Shown here piece after piece: positions 24,660 to 33,294 of a stretch of 39,357 nucleotides of DNA. The notes below the pieces were generated by a model that saw only the letters and a program-made list of their open reading frames with translations, was not told the origin of the DNA and ran no database searches. Source of the stretch: Fischerella muscicola SAG 1427-1 = PCC 73103 (GTDB taxonomy: Bacteria > Cyanobacteriota > Cyanobacteriia > Cyanobacteriales > Nostocaceae); NCBI RefSeq assembly GCF_000317245.1, contig NZ_AJLJ01000072.1, forward strand, positions 1-39,357, read 5' to 3'. The translations under genes and the position numbers were made by a program. The number at the start of each line of letters is the position of its first letter. The stretch's first letter is position 1.

Positions 24660-25385
24660 TTAAATATGAATCCCACACTCAGTCTTTCCAAAACCACGCC
24701 AGCGTCCAGCGCGTTCGTCTTCACCATCTGCGACAGGAGTTGTGATTGGTTCATCGCCAATACTAGGATAACCTTTGTCATGGAGAGGATTATAAATTAC
24801 CCCATGTTCAGCGACGTAACCCCAACTTTTTTCACGTGTCCAATTTGCTAGAGGATTGATTTTCATCCGGCCATTGCCATCAATTTCAAATACGGGCATG
24901 TTAGCACGGGTAACGGCCTGGTCACGGCGGCGTCCGGTAATCCAAGCAACACTATTCAGTTCTGCTAGACCTCTTTGCAAAGGTTCTATTTTAGTGAGGT
25001 GGTGGAATTTAGCAATATCTTTATCCCAGAGTTCATCACCATATTTGGCTGCAAAAGCTTCGCGGGTATCTACATCAGGAATTTTGTAAACTTTCAGATC
25101 CAGGTCGTAAACTTGTTTGGCTTTTTCGACCAATTCCAAAGATTCGCGGAAATGAAACAGGGTATCGAGAAATATTACAGGTACTGGATGCTTGAGTTCA
25201 CGGTACAGAATATCCGTGATCAGCATGTCATCAACATTAAAAGCACTCGTTTGTACCAGTCCTGTGGGAACATTCTCAACAGACCATGCCAAGATTTCGC
25301 TTGGATGAGCGTTCTCATACTTCTGATTCAATTGTTCCAAGTCTAAATCGGCGATTTGGTTCCTAGATACTGTGGAAATGGTCAT
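24660..25385 (-). CDS. cysH: Phosphoadenylyl-sulfate (PAPS) reductase
   Basis: 241 residues. WSVENVPTGLVQTSAFNVDD and VPVIFLDTLFHFRESLELVE are the PP-loop-type substrate-binding regions, ITGRRRDQAVTRA is the conserved Arg-rich loop, NPLANW follows, and KTECGIHI at the C terminus carries the catalytic Cys in E-C-G-I/L-H. The CC...CxxC iron-sulfur motif of APS reductases is absent, so the enzyme should use PAPS with thioredoxin, making sulfite for cysteine synthesis. Normal length; the ATG start is well aligned. It is transcribed alone. Confidence 0.95.
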   Translation of the reverse strand: MTISTVSRNQIADLDLEQLNQKYENAHPSEILAWSVENVPTGLVQTSAFNVDDMLITDILYRELKHPVPVIFLDTLFHFRESLELVEKAKQVYDLDLKVYKIPDVDTREAFAAKYGDELWDKDIAKFHHLTKIEPLQRGLAELNSVAWITGRRRDQAVTRANMPVFEIDGNGRMKINPLANWTREKSWGYVAEHGVIYNPLHDKGYPSIGDEPITTPVADGEDERAGRWRGFGKTECGIHI

Positions 25386-25763
25386 GGTTATTTTTTAGTC
25401 AAACAGTTCCGTAGCTTTCTTAATAATGATTTTACACTAAAAAAGACACGTATATTGGTCGGAGATCAGGTAATTATGATGCCTGGGTTTTGGGGTACGA
25501 GGATGACAAATACTAAAATAATGGCTAATCGTACAGAGCAAGCAGATTTATCTGTAGAGCAAATCCAAAATCCATAGACGGGCCTTCTTCGGCTTCTCAA
25601 AGAGTAATCTAAAATCCAAAATCGGATGACTTAGGAGTTAGTATTTACCTTTGACTTTACTAAGATAAGTAACGCTATTTTAAGTTTTACCATGTTTTGA
25701 TGGATAAATATACTGGTTTTGATATTGTTAATAGAATCCTTAAAAATCAGGGATCACAATAAA
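25386..25763. other. Intergenic spacer upstream of cysH; no gene seen
   Basis: 378 bases. It holds a short heptamer run (CAAAATCCA, AAAATCCAAAATC at 25561-25568 and 25611-25622), and a weak hairpin GGGCC...GGCTTC near 25579. Small open frames lack ribosome sites and protein character. The cysH promoter should lie in the first ~150 bases. Confidence 0.45.
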
Positions 25764-25868
25764 ATGAACGATTCAAAAACTCCAAATCAACTAAATCAGT
25801 CTTTGGTTATGGGAGCATTAGTAATGTTGACCAGTGCCAGTGTGATTACTTTGATGAGTTTGTTTTAA
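25764..25868 (+). CDS. Small single-span membrane protein (34 aa)
   Basis: MNDSKTPNQLNQSLVMGALV then MLTSASVITLMSLF: a polar N terminus and one membrane helix of about 20 residues. No clear Shine-Dalgarno is present (AGGGATCAC lies about ten bases upstream). A GC-rich hairpin follows 38 bases after the stop. The size and form recall the small subunits of photosynthetic complexes, but it is not Psb or Pet as far as I can tell. Short length keeps confidence limited. Confidence 0.5.
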   Translation: MNDSKTPNQLNQSLVMGALVMLTSASVITLMSLF

Positions 25869-25905
25869 GACTAAAGATTAAAAATTTAGCAAAATAACTT
25901 TACAA

Positions 25906-25931
25906 AACCCCGCTTGTAACTCAGCGGGGTT
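25906..25931 (+). terminator. Terminator-like hairpin
   Basis: AACCCCGC, ten-base loop, GCGGGGTT. The following bases are ATTG, so the T-tract is poor. It probably ends the small membrane-protein transcript. Confidence 0.55.
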
Positions 25932-25995
25932 ATTGCGTGATTGATATTTTGTATCTAGAGGTGGAGTAAAAGCTCAACATCAGAGAAGTCCAATA

Positions 25996-26145
25996 CTAAT
26001 TTTTATCTTTCTCAGATGCCTGATTTGGTCGAAGTGTGGGTTGTTTGTTAGCAATCAGAGAAGAAAATTGCTTAATATTCGGTAGTTGTGAGTTAGCAGA
26101 ACTAGGTTTTTGATAACGCAAACTCAGCACACATAGTTTACACAT
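25996..26145 (-). CDS. Possible small protein (49 aa), doubtful
   Basis: ATG at 26145 preceded by AGGAATT. The product reads MCKLCVLSLRYQKPSSANSQ and onward, with basic and polar residues and no family I know. It lies downstream of the methyltransferase gene on the same strand (24 bases after it). It may be a real small gene or chance. Confidence 0.25.
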   Translation of the reverse strand: MCKLCVLSLRYQKPSSANSQLPNIKQFSSLIANKQPTLRPNQASEKDKN

Positions 26146-26169
26146 AATTCCTGGAATACCTCACCACAG

Positions 26170-27255
26170 CTACAAACTACTTTTTTTAACGATGTAGTAG
26201 TTATTGTGTAAGTCATGATCGAGGCGTTTGACTTCAACATTTGTAAAGCCTGCTTCCTGTAACATTTCTAGGGCTTTTTCTTCACCCCAAACAGCACCGA
26301 GTCCAGCACCATTCATGGCTAGGGAAACTGTCATACAGTGCATACAAGAGACAGTATAAAGATAGGGAGCAGCAGGATGCTCAAGATTACCTTCAACATA
26401 ACTAGAAGCACGAATATCCTGCATGAGGTATGTACCATCAGGACGCAATGCTTGAGCGATCGCATGTAAGACAACATCAGGTTTTGCCTGGTCATGGATA
26501 GCATCAAAGGTTGTGATGAGATCGTATCGATCAATTTCGTCTATAGTTGCGGCGTCTTTAACCTGAAACTGAACATTGTTTAAATCAAGTTTTTGGGCTT
26601 CAGTTTTGGCTGTGGCGATCGCTTCATTGGAAAAGTCATAGCCTGTAAATCGGCTTTGGGGAAATGTTTGTGCCAGCATATTCATAGCATGACCACTTCC
26701 ACAACCAATATCTAGTACATCAATCCCTGATTGCAATGCTTCTACTAAACCTGGCACAAGGGGAAGAATATGATCAAGCAAAGCCTCTACCACTGTTTGA
26801 TCACTTTCTTCTGCCATTACTTGATGGAAGCGCTTATAAGCTGAATAGGGAACTCCTCCGCCTTTGTAAAAACATTCAATGATCTGGTCTTCAACTGTTG
26901 CTAAAATGGGAATAAATTGAACCGTTGCTGCAATATTGGTATCAGCAGAGCGTGTTAAAAATAAACTATGTTCTGGAGGCAAGCAGTAAGTGCGATCGCT
27001 AGGATCATATTCAACAATACCACCCGTAACCATTGATCCTAACCATTCGCGTACATACCTTTCATTCAATCCAGCACTGTCTGCTATCTGCTGACTAGTC
27101 GATGGTGGTAACTGTGCTAAAGTGTCGAACAGTCTAGTACGATGACCAATAGAAACCATTAAGGCGATCGCGCCACTATTGAGAATACCCAATATTCCTT
27201 GAGCAAAGGCTTCTGCTTTACCCTGATCTATTTGCTGTAAAGTTTGTGAGGTCAT
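26170..27255 (-). CDS. Class I SAM-dependent methyltransferase with winged-helix N-terminal domain
   Basis: 361 residues. Residues ~15-100 form a dimerisation/winged-helix domain ([40 protein letters not shown]), as in O-methyltransferase-like and Rv2258c-like proteins. Motif I is [10 protein letters not shown] (180-189), then the acidic TGYDFS, and [12 protein letters not shown] is motif IV-like. The substrate is probably a small molecule; I cannot say which. The C-terminal [10 protein letters not shown] is a family end motif. It is monocistronic. The upstream region (27256 on) includes a possible 27-base hairpin around CCGGACGCGG...TGTTCGG, with no recognised riboswitch. Confidence 0.85.
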   Translation of the reverse strand: MTSQTLQQIDQGKAEAFAQGILGILNSGAIALMVSIGHRTRLFDTLAQLPPSTSQQIADSAGLNERYVREWLGSMVTGGIVEYDPSDRTYCLPPEHSLFLTRSADTNIAATVQFIPILATVEDQIIECFYKGGGVPYSAYKRFHQVMAEESDQTVVEALLDHILPLVPGLVEALQSGIDVLDIGCGSGHAMNMLAQTFPQSRFTGYDFSNEAIATAKTEAQKLDLNNVQFQVKDAATIDEIDRYDLITTFDAIHDQAKPDVVLHAIAQALRPDGTYLMQDIRASSYVEGNLEHPAAPYLYTVSCMHCMTVSLAMNGAGLGAVWGEEKALEMLQEAGFTNVEVKRLDHDLHNNYYIVKKSSL

Positions 27256-28219
27256 AGTTTTCTCTTCTCTTCATTTAGTCCTTTGTGTATTCATCCTGTG
27301 TGAATTAGATATTTACGCAGCCGCCAAATGAATTTATATTTCATTTCTCATTTTATTTAAGCCGATGCTCTGACACAAAGACATACCGGACGCGGAGCAA
27401 TACTGTTCGGATAAGACAAATCGATTGACATTTAAATCTACCAGAGACCTTGCACCTGCTAGTCTCTATATGCCCAAAATTATGACGAACAATCCTTAAC
27501 CTAGCAGTATTGGGACGCAAAGAGATTTGAATGACTAGTGGTCTGTCCTATTAATTTTAATGAGTCGTGGGTGTTCAGATCCCCGACTTCTTTGAAGAAG
27601 TCGGGGATCTATAACCCCTCAGAATTAATGCGATGAACCACTAGTTTGTGAGCGATCGCAACCATACTCAACAGATGAGTAAACAAAAAACTCCACACAG
27701 AAAAACTCAGAATACAGCAGGGGAAACTATTTTGATTGCCCATAACCTTTTTCAGACACTACTTGCTGTACACAGTTTCTGATAAAGATTTGTTCAGAAC
27801 TTTATATAAATTAGTTTCTTTTTAATAATTACTTAATCTTATTAATTAATATAATTACTACCATTAGGAATGTTAGTCATAAACTTTTGTAACGTCGGTA
27901 ACATTTTGCATGAGAGTAAATACTCTAAAATTCAGTGTGGGGGTAAAAATCTGCCTAATGTAATCTAGCCAAAGAAGGAGTAAAAATCGGACTTTTCCTA
28001 TAAAGTTACATCTCTAGATAATGTTGGATAGTTAGTAATTAAATTACATTCGATATAGGTAATCGATATATCCGTGATTAAAAATCAATAACTGCAAAAT
28101 AAAGTTCTTAAGGTTTTTTTGTTATTTTGTATTTAGCTGAACAGTTCTTAACGGCTGATTAAGCGTCAATATAAATAGATAAAGCAATAAATCATCCATG
28201 AAGTGGAGGGGTAATTATT
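27256..28219. other. Long intergenic region (964 bp); one composite palindrome, otherwise no gene
   Basis: Open frames are short and lack coding character on both strands. The only structure is the composite repeat at 27534-27645 (below). Both flanking genes read away from this region, so it should hold two promoters. The stretch 27800-28200 is strongly AT-rich. I looked for a SAM riboswitch before the methyltransferase gene and for a tRNA, and found neither. Confidence 0.5.
27534..27645. repeat. Composite palindrome: ACTAGTGGT ends around REP copy 6
   Basis: ACTAGTGGT (27534-27542) and ACCACTAGT (27637-27645) are perfect inverted ends, each followed inward by an ATTAATT-like block. In the centre, at 27577-27610, is REP copy 6: AGATCCCCGACTTCTTTG with its complement, 34 bases. 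A left half of the same outer sequence is seen before REP copy 3 at ~13670-13700. Confidence 0.75.
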
Positions 28220-28579
28220 ATGCTTGGAACTAGTACTAAAAACATTATTTTCTCGGCTTTTGTTAATCACAGTGTTGAAAATAATCAATCAGAAATTAAA
28301 CATCAATTGAGCAAGTCTCAATCTGATTTCCTACAACCATTACGTCAATGGCTCGATTCATTTGATATTCAAAATCAGAAATTGGCAAAATTTATTGCTA
28401 AATTGATCCCTGCCCAATGTCCTTTTGAACGAGATATTATTTTATTTGGTCGCAAGATAGCCCATATTCCGCCCATGTGTAAGTTAAACCCACTCTATGA
28501 CCAATTTGTAGGATTGCGTTTTCGGGCTTTGTGTTATTTAGTAGATCAATGTGGAGAAGATATTCAATCCTACTGTTGA
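28220..28579 (+). CDS. Mo-dependent nitrogenase C-terminal-domain protein
   Basis: 119 residues. LIPAQCPFERDIILFGRKIA, HIPPMCKLNPLYDQFVGLRF and RALCYLVDQCGEDIQSYC are the full Mo-nitro_C (PF06967-type) signature, including the four or more conserved cysteines. In spite of the name this domain is a small stand-alone cyanobacterial protein, not part of NifD/K; its function is unknown. The N-terminal ~45 residues are variable. The ribosome site is GGAGGGG at about 28204. It is preceded by a long AT-rich promoter region. The presence fits a diazotroph but does not prove one. Confidence 0.88.
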   Translation: MLGTSTKNIIFSAFVNHSVENNQSEIKHQLSKSQSDFLQPLRQWLDSFDIQNQKLAKFIAKLIPAQCPFERDIILFGRKIAHIPPMCKLNPLYDQFVGLRFRALCYLVDQCGEDIQSYC

Positions 28580-28608
28580 AAGCACTCAAGCATACAAAGC
28601 ATTCAACA

Positions 28609-28653
28609 AATGGTTAGTGGTTAGGGGTTAGTAGCTAATGGTTAGTGGTTAGA
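28609..28653. repeat. GGTTAGT-type heptanucleotide tandem repeat
   Basis: About six imperfect copies of (T/A)GGTTAG(T/G), ending 30 bases before the creatininase-like gene start. A noncoding leader repeat; the open frame through it (from GTG 28645) is not the true start. Confidence 0.8.
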
Positions 28654-28683
28654 ATAACAAACAACCAACAACCAACAATCAAA

Positions 28684-29430
28684 ATGTTATTGCATCTGAG
28701 TACTTGGCAAGAAGTCGAAGCATACTTACAACGATCTCAGGGTATTATTCTCCCGATTGGTTCTACAGAACAACATGGGCCGACAGGATTAATTGGTACA
28801 GATGCGATTTGTGCAGAAGCGATCGCTCGTGGTGTCGGCGATGCAACCCAAGCCATAGTTGCACCTACAATTAATGTTGGCATGGCACTGCATCATACAG
28901 CTTTTCCCGGTACAATCAGTTTGCGTCCTAGCACAATGATTCTAGTTGTGCGAGATTACATCACCTGTTTAGCGAAAGTAGGTTTTACCAAGTTCTACTT
29001 TATCAACGGACACGGCGGCAATATCGCTACCCTCAAAGCAGCCTTCTCAGAAACTTATGCACATTTAGAAGATTTGCACATTCCCAACGCTCAAAATGTG
29101 CAATGTCAAGTTGCAAACTGGTTTATGTGCAGTTCGGTATTTAAGCTAGCTAAAGAATTATATGGGGATCAAGAAGGTTCCCATGCAACGCCAAGTGAAG
29201 TGGCTGTAACTCAATTTGTTTATCCAGAAGCGATGAAGCAAGCACCCCTTTCTCCAGAAGTTGGGAAAGGACACAGAATTTATGGTGCAAAAGATTTTCG
29301 TCAGCATTACCCAGATGGTAGAATGGGATCAAACCCAGCCTTAGCAACACCAGAACACGGCCAGCAGTTTTATGAGTTAGCAGTAAAAGAACTGAGTCAT
29401 GGTTATTTGGAGTTTTTGAACACACAATAA
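28684..29430 (+). CDS. Creatininase-family amidohydrolase
   Basis: 248 residues from ATG 28684 (MLLHLSTWQEVEAYLQRSQG). The metal-binding residues of the family are all visible: Glu29 and His31 in GSTEQHGP, Asp40 in IGTDA, His110 in INGHGGN, and the Glu of QEGSHATPSE. Members hydrolyse cyclic or linear amides (creatinine, formamides in riboflavin biosynthesis, the mycofactocin peptide), so the substrate is not predictable. The stop is only two bases before the ATG of the CFA-synthase-like methyltransferase; the two genes are probably co-transcribed. The upstream in-frame extension is repeat DNA and is rejected. Confidence 0.87.
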   Translation: MLLHLSTWQEVEAYLQRSQGIILPIGSTEQHGPTGLIGTDAICAEAIARGVGDATQAIVAPTINVGMALHHTAFPGTISLRPSTMILVVRDYITCLAKVGFTKFYFINGHGGNIATLKAAFSETYAHLEDLHIPNAQNVQCQVANWFMCSSVFKLAKELYGDQEGSHATPSEVAVTQFVYPEAMKQAPLSPEVGKGHRIYGAKDFRQHYPDGRMGSNPALATPEHGQQFYELAVKELSHGYLEFLNTQ

Positions 29431-29432
29431 TA

Positions 29433-30458
29433 ATGATTGAGCCGCAGAGATTAACTCAGTTCACCTCAGATCTCATTGCTCGTGGTTTACTTTATGCGAT
29501 CGCGAACTATAGAATTAATTCGCCAGTTCCTTTAGAGGCGACAGAGAACTGGAAATTTTGGACTCAGCCAAGATCATCTTTAATTGAGTGGTTGGCGAGA
29601 AATTATCCTCCAGAATCAACAAGAAAAGCATATCTGGATTTTATGCTTCAGTCTGAGCATTCAAGCGGGATTGAAGCTCACTACGATATATCAAATGACT
29701 TCTACGCTTTATTCCTTGATACTCAATACAGATTTTACAGCTGTGCTGACTTTTTAAGCGATCGCCAAACCTTGGAAGAAGCGCAAGCAAACAAAGCTGC
29801 GTATCTCATGAAACTTTTGAGCTTGCATGGAAACGAAAGGATCTTGGATCTCGGATGCGGCTGGGGAGCCATGCTGAGATATCTTCAGGATACAGGACAC
29901 TCTGGTGAGTTAACTGGTTTCACTTTATCCAGAGAGCAATTAGCTTATGCTCAAACACAATTAGGTCTAAACGTCTCTCTAACTAACTTTGTTACTGCTC
30001 CTTTTCAGCAGGCCTATTATGACCGTATTCTCTCAATAGGCTCTCTAGAGCATGTCAGACCTCAAGAAATAGAGAAAGTTTACAAAAAAATATACGACGC
30101 TTTAGTTCCAGGAGGACTCGCAGTACATCAGTTCTTTTCCCTAGAGCGTGAACCATATCCCACTTCGATGGTAATGGTACAGCTATTTTTCCCAGGTTCT
30201 CTTTTGGTAATGCACTCTATTCACATTGAAGCTGCTAAGAGAGTCGGCTTTAAAATTATCCATGACTCAGTTCACGATTACAAGCCAACTTTACGAGCAT
30301 GGTATGAAAGATTAATAAAAAACCAAAACAGAGCATTAGAATTAGTCAATCTGGAAATTTATAATCGCTACATAACTTTTTTTCCGATTTCCTGGTTATT
30401 CTTTCAACAACAAGAAGCAGCACTACACAGAGTAGTCATGGAAAAGTCGATTAGTTAA
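29433..30458 (+). CDS. Cyclopropane-fatty-acid-synthase-family methyltransferase
   Basis: 341 residues. EAHYDISNDFYALFLDTQYR and FYSCADF (81-107) are the family signature after a ~80-residue N-terminal domain; SAM-binding motif I is ILDLGCGWG (137-145), then GFTLSREQLAYA, and SIGSLEHV as the conserved catalytic-site loop. These enzymes methylate or cyclopropanate unsaturated fatty acyl chains, or methylate related small molecules. The C-terminal half is shorter than E. coli Cfa and lacks some residues, so the actual product may be a methylated lipid or other metabolite. It follows the creatininase-like gene after a two-base gap. Confidence 0.85.
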   Translation: MIEPQRLTQFTSDLIARGLLYAIANYRINSPVPLEATENWKFWTQPRSSLIEWLARNYPPESTRKAYLDFMLQSEHSSGIEAHYDISNDFYALFLDTQYRFYSCADFLSDRQTLEEAQANKAAYLMKLLSLHGNERILDLGCGWGAMLRYLQDTGHSGELTGFTLSREQLAYAQTQLGLNVSLTNFVTAPFQQAYYDRILSIGSLEHVRPQEIEKVYKKIYDALVPGGLAVHQFFSLEREPYPTSMVMVQLFFPGSLLVMHSIHIEAAKRVGFKIIHDSVHDYKPTLRAWYERLIKNQNRALELVNLEIYNRYITFFPISWLFFQQQEAALHRVVMEKSIS

Positions 30459-30488
30459 ATTGATCGATAACCATCGTGTTGTATCTTG

Positions 30489-30568
30489 GTGTCTTAGTGT
30501 CTACCCTGCGGGAAGCCGCTAGGGCGTCTATAGTGGTTAAAAAATCGACTTTTGAAACACTAAGACAC
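30489..30568. repeat. Inverted repeat GTGTCTTAGTGT...ACACTAAGACAC
   Basis: Perfect 12-bp arms around a 56-base interior that includes the common cyanobacterial block CTGCGGGAAGCCGCTAGGGC. It lies 33 bases before the glycosyltransferase start and probably in its leader. Confidence 0.75.
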
Positions 30569-30601
30569 GAAGGTGAAATAACCATTGAGATTTCCTGATT
30601 C

Positions 30602-33223
30602 ATGAGTCATCCAAAATATCAGCGCAAACAGTTTAAATACTTACTGATACTCGGCATTATCTGGCTATTGGGTGCAGTGTGCGATCGCATCTGGTTTAGT
30701 TTAGACAATTCTGTTCCAGCTTGGGATCAAGCAGATTATTTAACTGGTACTTTGATTTATTGGCAAGCATTGCAGCATCCCCAATGGTGGGATAGCCAGT
30801 GGTGGCAAAATTTGTGGATGCTATCGTCTAAAATCCCCCCTTTAACTTACATTATTGGGGCTATTGTCCAAAATATTTTTGGCACTGGGCCAGATCAAGC
30901 CGCATTGATGATGCTGTTTTTCAGTGCTATTTTGTTAGGCTCAGTCTATGGATTAGGTGCAATCTTATTTAGCGAAGCTGTAGGTTTGTGGGCTGCTGCA
31001 ATTTGTCAAGTCATACCTGCTCTTTATGTCTTACGCTTAGATTTTCTCCTCGATTATCCCCTCGCGGCTGTCGTCACCCTCAGTTTTTTTTGTCTTACAG
31101 CGTGGAAAATCAGTAGTAGAGACGCGATTAATCGCGTCTGTACAAAGTCAAGAGTAGAGACGCGATTAATCGCGTCTGTACAAAGTCAAGAATCAAAAAT
31201 TATTCGCCCCATCTCCCCACACCCTCTTCTATTAGCAGCAATTTTTGGATTATCCTTGGGTTTGGCATTAATGGTGAAGCAGACAGCGTTATTTTTTCTG
31301 CTGACACCAATAGTATGGGTAGGATTCGGAGCTTTTCGTCAACGGCGTTGGAAACAGTTGGCGCAATTAGTTGGTGCTTTATGTTTGTCAGTATTGGTGT
31401 TGAGTCCCTGGTATCGCACCAATTGGTTACTGATTCTTACATCTGGCAAACGAGCAACGATAGATTCTGCTATTGCTGAAGGTGATGCGCCTCTCAATAC
31501 ACTGCAAGCTTGGACTTATTATTGGCAACAATTACCAGAACAGGTTTCTTTACCATTATTAGTTATACCAGTATTTGTGTTGCTACTGTATTGGGGACGC
31601 TCGGTGGAAGACAGGAAGAGTAACAAAAACACCACTTCCGAACATCTACGTAGCGATACATCCCCTTTACCCTCACTTAAATGGCTAGCAATATTTTTAA
31701 CAGGCGCTTACTTGCTTTCATCTTTGAATCCTAACAAAGATCCGCGATACGTATTACCTTATTTACCTGTTTTATCAGTATTTTTAGCATATGGATTAAC
31801 TCGCTTTCGCAGTCTCTGGGGACGGCGTATGCGTTGGGGTACTTTTGGTTTGGCTGTGCTTTTAATGCTGTTTAATTTGTTCCCAATTGGCAATTTTGCT
31901 GGTGATTGGATGAAATTAGCTTTGAGTCCTAATGCCCAGCATTACCCTAATATGAAACAGGAATTACCTCATCGCCAGATCATTACCCAGATCATCACCA
32001 CAGAACCATATTTGCGTTCCACCTTGGGAGTCTTGCCATCAACCAAAAAAATCAACCAATATAATTTGAATTACTATGGGAGACTGGCAAATTCACAAGT
32101 TTATGGACGACAGGTAGGAACCAAAAAGAAATTTGTGAAACAAGATGCGCGATCGCTACAATGGTTCCTTACGACAACTGGTAAACAAGGTTCAGTTCCC
32201 AAAGCCCAAGCTCTCATGGTTAAAACTGTAGAGCAAGATGGCAACTTCCAACTTCACAAATCTTGGGTTGATGGTAGTAGTACTATAAATCTTTATCATC
32301 AAAAAACACCACCAATAGAAGTTAAAGCAATTTCCCAAAACCAACCGCAAGCGAAGATTGCTTTGTTACAAGTCACAGTACCAGAAACAGCACCACCAGG
32401 AATGCCAGTATCTGTAAGTTATCAGTGGAATGGTGCTTGGGAAGAACTGCAAAATGGCATAGTATTACTTACTTGGAGAAACCTCACTTCTCAAACTTCT
32501 CCAGGAGCAGAAAGATTATGGACGCATGATCACGGTATCGGTATGGGAAATTTATACGCGGGTGCAAACAAACCCCAAGGTACATTCCAAGTTACAGAAA
32601 GGACGGCAATGTTACCACCTGCTGAGATTACACCGGGAGATTATACTTTAGAGGCTACTTACCTCAACCGAATTTCTGGAGAAACTTACACAATCCCTGT
32701 GCCAAAAGTGACTTTGAAAATAGATCAACAAGCCGCTCCTTCAACTGCACCAGAACTCGATTTAATTACACAATTGCAGAGATTAGCAGCTACTTTACCT
32801 CAAGGTACAAAGGCATTAGAGCAATTATTTGCAGAAATTGGACGTATAAATCAATACGACCCCATCCAAGATTATTTGGAACAAGCACGATTGAGTTTGC
32901 AATATCGATTGCAGCATGTTTCGCAAAACCGCGATTGGGCTTATGCTTTGGCTTTAGCAAATGTGTTGCAAAAAAGAGTCAATGGTGCAACAGCAGCTTT
33001 AGAAAAAGTCACTCAGCTAGACTCGGAAAATCCTTATGCTTGGGCATATTTAGCATTTGTTCAACTATATAATTGGCAGCCTCGTGCAGCGGAAAAATCT
33101 CTGCAACCAAGTTTGGCTAAAAACCCCGACGTGAAAGAGATTCAAGCTTTGAATGGAGTAGCAGCACTCATGCAAGGAAAGGCAATTTCAGCATGGCAGA
33201 TTTTTCAGAAGTTAAGAACATAG
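30602..33223 (+). CDS. GT39/ArnT-like membrane glycosyltransferase
   Basis: 873 residues. The N-terminal half has about ten to twelve membrane helices; PAWDQADYLTGTLIYWQ has the acidic residues after helix 1 as in PMT/ArnT enzymes (the DE/DD motif region), and NKDPRYVLPYLPVL is the typical R-Y loop. These enzymes move a sugar from a polyprenyl-phosphate donor to a lipid or protein on the outer face. The second half (440-873) is soluble; it includes a beta-rich region (APPGMPVSVSYQWNGAWEEL) and a C-terminal TPR-like helical part (AYALALANVLQKRVNGATAA). Two 28-base palindromes (31116-31181) encode residues ~172-194. The final TAG stop belongs to a half REP palindrome. Confidence 0.82.
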   Translation: MSHPKYQRKQFKYLLILGIIWLLGAVCDRIWFSLDNSVPAWDQADYLTGTLIYWQALQHPQWWDSQWWQNLWMLSSKIPPLTYIIGAIVQNIFGTGPDQAALMMLFFSAILLGSVYGLGAILFSEAVGLWAAAICQVIPALYVLRLDFLLDYPLAAVVTLSFFCLTAWKISSRDAINRVCTKSRVETRLIASVQSQESKIIRPISPHPLLLAAIFGLSLGLALMVKQTALFFLLTPIVWVGFGAFRQRRWKQLAQLVGALCLSVLVLSPWYRTNWLLILTSGKRATIDSAIAEGDAPLNTLQAWTYYWQQLPEQVSLPLLVIPVFVLLLYWGRSVEDRKSNKNTTSEHLRSDTSPLPSLKWLAIFLTGAYLLSSLNPNKDPRYVLPYLPVLSVFLAYGLTRFRSLWGRRMRWGTFGLAVLLMLFNLFPIGNFAGDWMKLALSPNAQHYPNMKQELPHRQIITQIITTEPYLRSTLGVLPSTKKINQYNLNYYGRLANSQVYGRQVGTKKKFVKQDARSLQWFLTTTGKQGSVPKAQALMVKTVEQDGNFQLHKSWVDGSSTINLYHQKTPPIEVKAISQNQPQAKIALLQVTVPETAPPGMPVSVSYQWNGAWEELQNGIVLLTWRNLTSQTSPGAERLWTHDHGIGMGNLYAGANKPQGTFQVTERTAMLPPAEITPGDYTLEATYLNRISGETYTIPVPKVTLKIDQQAAPSTAPELDLITQLQRLAATLPQGTKALEQLFAEIGRINQYDPIQDYLEQARLSLQYRLQHVSQNRDWAYALALANVLQKRVNGATAALEKVTQLDSENPYAWAYLAFVQLYNWQPRAAEKSLQPSLAKNPDVKEIQALNGVAALMQGKAISAWQIFQKLRT
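31116..31181. repeat. Two GTAGAGACGCGATTA palindromes inside the glycosyltransferase gene
   Basis: Two identical 28-base palindromes in direct repeat with a 38-base period (31116-31143 and 31154-31181), both followed by AAAGTCAAGA. As 38 is not a multiple of three, they are read in different frames: SRDAINRVCTKS, then VETRLIASVQS. The intergenic copy at 16246 has the same sequence. Confidence 0.9.
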
Positions 33224-33240
33224 ATCCCCGACTTCTTTAA
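33222..33240. repeat. Half REP palindrome (copy 7) overlapping a stop codon
   Basis: AGATCCCCGACTTCTTTAA is the left arm of the REP family. The right arm is absent. The preceding T gives the TAG stop of the glycosyltransferase gene (33221-33223). Confidence 0.85.
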
Positions 33241-33294
33241 GGTTATGGTAGGTTTATTTCTGCGCTCACTGTACTAGGTATCTACACACTCTTC

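Noticed and set aside
25356..25577. 73-codon frame opposite and after the cysH start
   Set aside because: It overlaps the cysH 5' end and continues into spacer sequence; no ribosome site or protein features.
27256..27480. SAM riboswitch or other riboswitch before the methyltransferase gene
   Set aside because: Short hairpins exist but no known riboswitch core was recognised.
28645..28683. Upstream extension of the creatininase-like protein
   Set aside because: It is encoded by the GGTTAGT repeat; the family start aligns with ATG 28684.
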